Source: Flavilitoribacter nigricans DSM 23189 = NBRC 102662 (GTDB lineage Bacteria > Bacteroidota > Bacteroidia > Chitinophagales > Saprospiraceae). From it: a stretch of DNA of 64,000 nt. A program made the translations under genes and the position numbers. The notes beneath the pieces were generated by a model. It was not told the DNA's origin, made no database searches, and was given only the letters and a program-made list of their open reading frames with translations. The stretch spans positions 1-64,000 of the forward strand of contig NZ_PDUD01000041.1 of NCBI RefSeq assembly GCF_002646595.1, written 5' to 3'. Positions 60,301 through 64,000 of this stretch are shown here, piece by piece; the first letter of the stretch is position 1; each line of letters starts with the position of its first letter.

Positions 60301-61371
60301 ATTTCCCTGTTTATCCTCCGTTATCGCGTAAACAAGATTACTGCTCAATCCACTTTCTTCAGTAAAATGGGTAAAGCGCCCCCAGCCGTTATTGGCCCTG
60401 GGTTCAAACCGGCTTACGCCACCTCCTTCGGTTCCAAACCAAATATTGCCTCTGCTGTCCTCCAGGATTGCCCGCACATCGTTGTGGCTCAAGCCCTGTT
60501 CTATTGTGTAGTGCGTAAAACTACCCTGTCCCTCATTAGCCAGAGGGTCAAATTTATTAACGCCGCCGTTTGCGGTTCCGAACCACAGACCGCCTTTACT
60601 GTCCTCCATCATGCACTCTATCGCATTGTCACTCAATCCATTCTGATCGGTAAAATGCGTAAACTGATGCCCATCGTACCGGCTCAACCCTTTGCCGTCG
60701 GTTCCAATCCAAAGATTATCCCGGCTATCGATCAGGAGGGAGTGCACCGAGCTGTACAACAGCCCTTCTGCTTCCGAAAAGTGCATAAAACTGTAGTGAT
60801 CAAAACGGCTGATGCCTCCTCCACCGGTTCCAAACCAGATGTTCCCATGCTGGTCTTCTACTACCGCGTGCACGAACATGGTGCTCATCCCCTGATCGAC
60901 GCTCAGCTGCTTGAAATTGGCGATTGCTTCGGGTTTGATCTCCGCTGGAGCAGCGAGTGTGCGCGGGGGCTGCACGGCGAGTTGCGTCCTTCCGACGCCT
61001 AATACGGTTTTTGGTAAAGGCACAAGGTCACTTCCGGGGCTAATCACCGGAAGTTCTTCGGGCAACTGAATGAGCTGTGGTTTCCCGGCGGCCTGGAAAT
61101 TGGTGGTGCGAGATCTCATCTCCGGCTTTCTCCCTGGTCTCACGACCGGACGGATCACCCTATCGGAGTTAATTTTTTTCCCTTTTATCGCTTTAGTAGA
61201 TTTTTCCAGCAAGCAATCGACCATGGCGGGATCCGGCCGGTTAGTTCGGGGCGAAGTAACCGGATAGCTAATCAACGCATCCTTTTGCTTGGCCTTCCGT
61301 TTGCAGCAAATGGAAAGAAGGGATAAGGATAAGAGCAGAAAAAGTAGTGTTATTCGACTGGGTCGTATCAA
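57328..61371 (-). CDS. Hybrid sensor histidine kinase with two-component-regulator propeller
   Basis: This is a 1347-residue protein. The apparent start is TTG at 61371, giving a lipoprotein-like signal (LLFLLLSLSLLSICC). No ATG stands before the signal. Periplasmic Reg_prop repeats (about 165-770; words such as GNIWFGTGGGGISRFD and GLSDNAIECMMEDSKGGLWFG) form a seven-bladed-type double propeller. A Y_Y_Y domain follows (about 825-900) and one membrane helix (about 905-927). HisKA carries the phospho-His in ANMSHEIRTPMNA (about 980). HATPase_c has N, G1 and G2 boxes (LIGNAIKFTDKG, DQGIGIP, GGTGLGLTI). A C-terminal receiver domain has its Asp in LILMDVHMPEMNG (about 1272). Unlike many Bacteroidota one-protein systems it lacks an AraC output, so it needs partners. 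The divergent Hpt and LytTR genes are the obvious ones. Confidence 0.94.
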   Translation of the reverse strand: MIRPSRITLLFLLLSLSLLSICCKRKAKQKDALISYPVTSPRTNRPDPAMVDCLLEKSTKAIKGKKINSDRVIRPVVRPGRKPEMRSRTTNFQAAGKPQLIQLPEELPVISPGSDLVPLPKTVLGVGRTQLAVQPPRTLAAPAEIKPEAIANFKQLSVDQGMSTMFVHAVVEDQHGNIWFGTGGGGISRFDHYSFMHFSEAEGLLYSSVHSLLIDSRDNLWIGTDGKGLSRYDGHQFTHFTDQNGLSDNAIECMMEDSKGGLWFGTANGGVNKFDPLANEGQGSFTHYTIEQGLSHNDVRAILEDSRGNIWFGTEGGGVSRFEPRANNGWGRFTHFTEESGLSSNLVYAITEDKQGNIWLGTKEGLDRYDGQSIARFTTKEGLSADYIRSLLTDSRGNLWIGTEYGGVIKYIPNAYGGLGSFTRFAFEEGFTSRRIVSIMEDHSGRFWFAVQGDGAYRYDERSFTYHYNLGSVKLENGQAKLLADYNGSLRAYDPDMHIYTRYAPEDLGSEGYFTALLEDSNGNYWLGTDSSGIIRYNPRTNESTSFTERHGLVHKQVFTIMEDSRGDLWIGSHHHGVSRYNPTRQEMTHFTESEGLANNHVHILVEDSQGYIWIGMGHGGITRYAPDQTGNGGSFTDFTTETGLTTDQVNTIMEDSKGNIWIGTWNGGINIFHPTGKGGTFTYIDKEDGLSNSIIQHITEDRQGRFWVSTEQGLNLLVPDSTAVGSDYFRIINLDREDGLKGTNIGGSLLDSENRIWWRDIMLDLREFQLPEKAPRIQLNQLELEQTFVDYRRLPNDSTYLNSILFGKHLEGTYDSVAAFYNYPLNLQLPHNINHLTFSYSAIDWVAPHKISYQFMLEGLEEGWNPVTTENKADYRSLPPGTFTFKVRAAGQTMRWSEPFAYTFTILPPWWLTWWAKAFYGLIGLVLVWTVIRSRTAALEKRQKVLEQTVREKTAEVVQQKERAERSEKIKQQFLANMSHEIRTPMNAILGMIRILRRHALLPAQRPYIDAIHQSADNLLVILNDILDLSKIEAGKIEIASVPINPVKVVENVLDILKFKAEEKGLRLNYRTEGDVPELVMGDPTRLNQILLNLIGNAIKFTDKGTIRTLICRNGESGMLRFAVEDQGIGIPADKLQTIFNSFEQVSASSTRKYGGTGLGLTITKQLVDLQKGKIWIKSEENKGSTFFFELPVRLAAGKEVAETTATEDQLKTMGNELAGMKILLAEDNAFNSMLVQDDLSYYVPGVEVDLAQNGLAALESYQANTYDLILMDVHMPEMNGYEASRHIRKLEAERQIKTPIPIIAMTASLLKSEVALCYEAGMDNYVPKPYKIEELIGTLFSMANN

Positions 61372-61416
61372 ATTTAGGGTTTAGGTTATAGGATGAAGTA
61401 GAAAAATCGGGCTTGT

Positions 61417-61448
61417 TAAATTTAGCTTTTTTGTGAAATTACACCAAA
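61417..61448 (-). promoter_or_regulatory. Candidate Bacteroidota promoter of the hybrid kinase
   Basis: On the minus strand TTTG (61448-61445), a 20-bp spacer and TAAATTTA (61424-61417) resemble the TTTG / TAnnTTTG promoter consensus, with one mismatch in the -7 box. The spacing puts transcription start about 40 nt before the TTG codon. Confidence 0.4.
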
Positions 61449-61513
61449 TGACTTGAAAAAGAAATTTCCTTAGTTTTCCACAACTTTTGTAAAATGCCTG
61501 TCAAGCGAATCAG

Positions 61514-61537
61514 CCGTTCGATCAACCGTTCGATCAA
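61514..61537. promoter_or_regulatory. Tandem 12-bp direct repeat in the divergent promoter region
   Basis: CCGTTCGATCAA occurs twice without a gap (61514-61525 and 61526-61537) between the kinase and the Hpt/LytTR genes. LytTR regulators bind direct repeats with a GTT core, so this could be the response regulator's own site. The spacing differs from known LytTR sites. Confidence 0.5.
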
Positions 61538-61611
61538 TTTTCCGAAAACAATCCGGAATAAGTGTTAACTTATCAGAATTGAAACCTTTTCCTGCCCAAA
61601 ACCGGTAGAAG

Positions 61612-61977
61612 ATGGATATTAAATGGAACACCAGTCTGCTTGATCTCAAAAACCTGATCGGGATCTCCCGAGGAGACCCCGATCAAATACTTAAGTATCT
61701 GGAGCAGTTTCAAAAATTGATCCCTCCCAGATTGGCCCAACTGCAACAGGGCCTGGGGAAAAAAGACCGTGAAATGATCCGAAAGATTGTGCATCAGATG
61801 AGCCCTCAGCTCCAGTTTTTCGGAATAGAAGGAATTGGTACCACCATTACCAGATTGGAATTCGAATACGAAACTTTGCCAATGGAAGAGCTTGAAGATC
61901 TGGTGAAGCATCTTATTATTAACTTAGAAAGTGCCTTACTGGAGATAGTGAGGATCATCCGTACCTACTTTAAATGA
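61612..61977 (+). CDS. Hpt-domain phosphotransfer protein
   Basis: This is a 121-residue all-helical protein. The segment IRKIVHQMSPQLQFFGIEGI (about 56-75) matches the Hpt core H-x-x-x-x-x-x-x-x-x-G, with His61 as the phospho-acceptor. The size is right for a stand-alone Hpt four-helix bundle. Such proteins carry phosphate from the receiver domain of a hybrid kinase to a separate response regulator. It ends 9 bp before the LytTR regulator gene in the same direction and is divergent from the hybrid kinase, so a three-protein relay is likely. The start is ATG at 61612. Confidence 0.88.
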   Translation: MDIKWNTSLLDLKNLIGISRGDPDQILKYLEQFQKLIPPRLAQLQQGLGKKDREMIRKIVHQMSPQLQFFGIEGIGTTITRLEFEYETLPMEELEDLVKHLIINLESALLEIVRIIRTYFK

Positions 61978-61986
61978 GGACCTGCT

Positions 61987-62772
61987 ATGAGCCTGAAAAG
62001 AATAAGAAGTTTGATCATTGATGACGATCCTTTTATTCACAACTTATTGCGAGATAAACTACAGCAGCATATTCCGCAGGTGGAGGTGGTAGCTACGGCT
62101 AATAGCGGAGAGGAAGGTTTGCAAGCCATCGAGCACTTTAAGCCGGAAGTCATCTTCCTCGATGTGGAAATGCCGGATATGACGGGTTTTGAAATGCTCC
62201 AAAAGTTAAACGCCATCCCTTTTCAAATCATTTTCATCACTTCTTACCGGCACTACGCCATCAAAGCCATTAGATTCAATGCGCTGGACTACCTGACAAA
62301 ACCCATTGATCTGGGCGAGCTCAAAAACGCCATCAAAAGATGCCGGGCAAAACTTGGAAACGCAAGCGAAAACAATCCATTAAAGCAGGCATTAATCAAC
62401 CTCAAAACCAAAAATGCAGCCGACCAAACGCTTATTTTACATACGCAGGAAGGAAGCTTACACATCCAATTATCTCAGATCATAAGAATTGAAGGGGAGC
62501 GCAATTACAGCCGGATCTACCTGGTGAACCAAAAGAAGAAGATCGCTTCTAAAACTTTGAAAGACCTGGAAGAGATCCTGGATGACAAGGGATTTTTCAG
62601 GTGTCATAAATCCCATCTCATCAATGCGCGACATATTTTAGCTTATCCCACCCGTTATTCCCTGATGCTCTCCGATCAAACGCTTATTCCCGTTGCCAGG
62701 CGAAAAAGAGAAGCATTTAGGGACTGGCACGATCGAATGGTCGACAATCCTGTCAAAACTTTAACGCAATAG
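61987..62772 (+). CDS. LytTR-family response regulator
   Basis: This is a 261-residue protein. The receiver domain (about 5-120) has the acidic triad IIDDDP (Asp12-14), the phospho-acceptor Asp59 in VIFLDVEMPDMTG and the Lys in YLTKPIDLGEL (about 109). The LytTR DNA-binding domain (about 150-252) shows IIRIEGERNYSRIYLVNQKK, DLEEILDDKGFFRCHKSHLI and PVARRKREAF. The family activates promoters at direct repeats. It lies 9 bp after the Hpt gene, so the two are co-transcribed. Targets are unknown; the adjacent divergent promoter is a candidate. Confidence 0.95.
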   Translation: MSLKRIRSLIIDDDPFIHNLLRDKLQQHIPQVEVVATANSGEEGLQAIEHFKPEVIFLDVEMPDMTGFEMLQKLNAIPFQIIFITSYRHYAIKAIRFNALDYLTKPIDLGELKNAIKRCRAKLGNASENNPLKQALINLKTKNAADQTLILHTQEGSLHIQLSQIIRIEGERNYSRIYLVNQKKKIASKTLKDLEEILDDKGFFRCHKSHLINARHILAYPTRYSLMLSDQTLIPVARRKREAFRDWHDRMVDNPVKTLTQ

Positions 62773-62936
62773 GCAACTTCGCACTTTAAAGCCTAAACCG
62801 GAGAATAGGTAAATAAGAATGGGATGAGTCGACAGCGGATCTGAAAGAACACGTTTGGTGGTTTGAAATATGATGATCACAAATTCAGAAAATCACTTTT
62901 CATACCAAACGCTCTGAAGATCTGGCAATGTCAGCA

Positions 62937-64000
62937 CTAATCCACTTTAGCCAATAACTCCACAAAATCCGTAAGATTGGCGGGTTTAGATAAGTGATGA
63001 TCAAAACCTACCGCTTTAGACTTTTCCTTTATTTCCTGGTGACTATAGCCGGATAAGGCCACCAGCAGTCCTTTATAGCCATTGGCCCGCAGTCGGCTGG
63101 CCACTTCGTGACCATCTATATCCGGGAGACCAATATCAATGAACATCACTTCCGGTTCGAAGGCCTCGGCTACTTTCAATCCTTCCATACCCGTCTCTGC
63201 CGTTCTAATCTCACAGTCAATTGGTTGTAGCATAAGCGGGATCATGAGTCGGATATCTTCGTTATCCTCAATAAGCAGGATCTTTAGTCCGGCCCTGATA
63301 TTCGAGAAATCTACGTCCTCCCTTTTCGGTGGCAACGTTTTTTCTCTTTCAGAAATTGGTAAATTGATGGTGAAGGTGGTCCCCATGTCCTGCCCTTCAC
63401 TCTGTACGCTTATATTACCATTCTGTAATTCAATAAAATCCTTGGATAAGGCCAAGCCAATGCCCAGGCCACTAGACGCTTTTCCCGGCTTTTTCTCCTG
63501 GAAAAACGGCTTGAATACCTTATCCAGAGCTTCGGCTTCGATGCCAATCCCAGTATCCGATATCTTAACTTCTGCGACATCATCTTTGGTAGTTAATGTC
63601 AGCCTGATCGTATCTTCATCAGTGGTGAATTTAAAGGAGTTCACCAGTAGATTGGTAAAGGCCTGCTCCAGCCGGACCCGGTCACCCGTAACCACTATTC
63701 CTTCTTCCAGCTCGACCAGGAACTTACGCTGGTTCCCGGTGTAGATCCGGCTAACGGTATCTGCGATGTCGTTCAATAATCCACTCAGGTTCACCGGTTT
63801 TGATTCCAGTAAGATCTTGTCTTGAGCGATTCGGCTCAGATCCAAAAGATCATCCAGTAGTTTACCCATGGTATTGACATTCCGCTTCATGATGCCGAAG
63901 ATCCTGACGGTCGTTTCGGGATCCATTTCGAGCACTTCGATGGAAGCGGTAAGGGAGGCCAGGGGATTTCGCAACTCATGGCCCAATATAGACAGAAATT
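62937..64000 (-). CDS. Hybrid histidine kinase, N-terminus beyond the window
   Basis: 354 residues of the C-terminal part are in the window, and the frame is open at base 64000. The HisKA H-box is at the very edge (FLSILGHELRNPLASL). The HATPase_c domain has N, G1 and G2 boxes (LLVNSFKFTTDED, SDTGIGI, SGLGIGLALSKDF). A C-terminal receiver has ILLIEDNEDIRL and the phospho-acceptor Asp in VMFIDIGLPDIDG, with the Lys in HHLSKPANL. The sensor part is outside. It is convergent with the LytTR gene (164 bp between). It may feed the same Hpt, but nothing here shows that. Confidence 0.92.
   Translation of the reverse strand, partial: FLSILGHELRNPLASLTASIEVLEMDPETTVRIFGIMKRNVNTMGKLLDDLLDLSRIAQDKILLESKPVNLSGLLNDIADTVSRIYTGNQRKFLVELEEGIVVTGDRVRLEQAFTNLLVNSFKFTTDEDTIRLTLTTKDDVAEVKISDTGIGIEAEALDKVFKPFFQEKKPGKASSGLGIGLALSKDFIELQNGNISVQSEGQDMGTTFTINLPISEREKTLPPKREDVDFSNIRAGLKILLIEDNEDIRLMIPLMLQPIDCEIRTAETGMEGLKVAEAFEPEVMFIDIGLPDIDGHEVASRLRANGYKGLLVALSGYSHQEIKEKSKAVGFDHHLSKPANLTDFVELLAKVD

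Overview
The window looks like part of a large extrachromosomal replicon (plasmid, megaplasmid or chromid) of a Bacteroidota bacterium, most likely of the Saprospirales (Lewinella/Haliscomenobacter-like). The evidence is type IX secretion C-terminal sorting domains, giant secreted proteins built of DUF11/DUF7507, SdrD-B, thrombospondin-3 and HYR-like modules, hybrid sensor kinases with two-component-regulator propellers, and few Shine-Dalgarno sequences. The species assignment is inference. I saw no tRNA, rRNA or CRISPR array.

Region 1 (1-34948, all on the minus strand) is a cluster of five secreted repeat proteins. Three share an N-terminal cohesin-like beta domain: the partial gene ending at 8114, 8620-9900 and 10196-20203. 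Two (10196-20203 and 20389-31860) share a C-terminal module of about 270 residues that ends in a dockerin-like EF-hand pair. Two (8620-9900 and 32624-34948) carry ordinary type IX sorting tails. The layout suggests a surface adhesin or scaffold system.

Region 2 (35078-42946) is a plasmid maintenance module. It has a KilA-N DNA-binding protein, a small basic protein with a ribbon-helix-helix-like C-terminus, a ParA ATPase, a 4-kb gene-free region and a Rep_3-type initiator. The gene-free region has an AT-rich part with recurring CCTATTT words and a field of about 20 iterons (TGTGTACC, a short spacer, GTGGGGA). Eight of these are in tandem at 21-23 bp spacing. Iteron-like sites recur beside the partition genes. 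A perfect 46-bp palindrome lies in front of the KilA-N gene, and its 18-bp core recurs inside that gene. Several MITE-like elements sit in the gene-free DNA.

Region 3 (43112-56983) is accessory metabolism and envelope genes: a PLP-dependent sulfur amino acid enzyme broken at a G7 tract, a GlsB/YeaQ membrane protein, an AraC regulator, a 3-hydroxyacyl-CoA dehydrogenase, a META-domain lipoprotein, an MscS channel with an APC permease, a zinc-type alcohol dehydrogenase-like oxidoreductase, an alpha/beta hydrolase, a GH29 alpha-L-fucosidase and a small unrecognised secreted protein.

Region 4 (57328-64000) is signalling. A 1347-residue hybrid sensor kinase is divergent from an Hpt protein and a LytTR response regulator, so the pieces of a complete His-Asp-His-Asp phosphorelay lie together. 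A second hybrid kinase runs off the right end.
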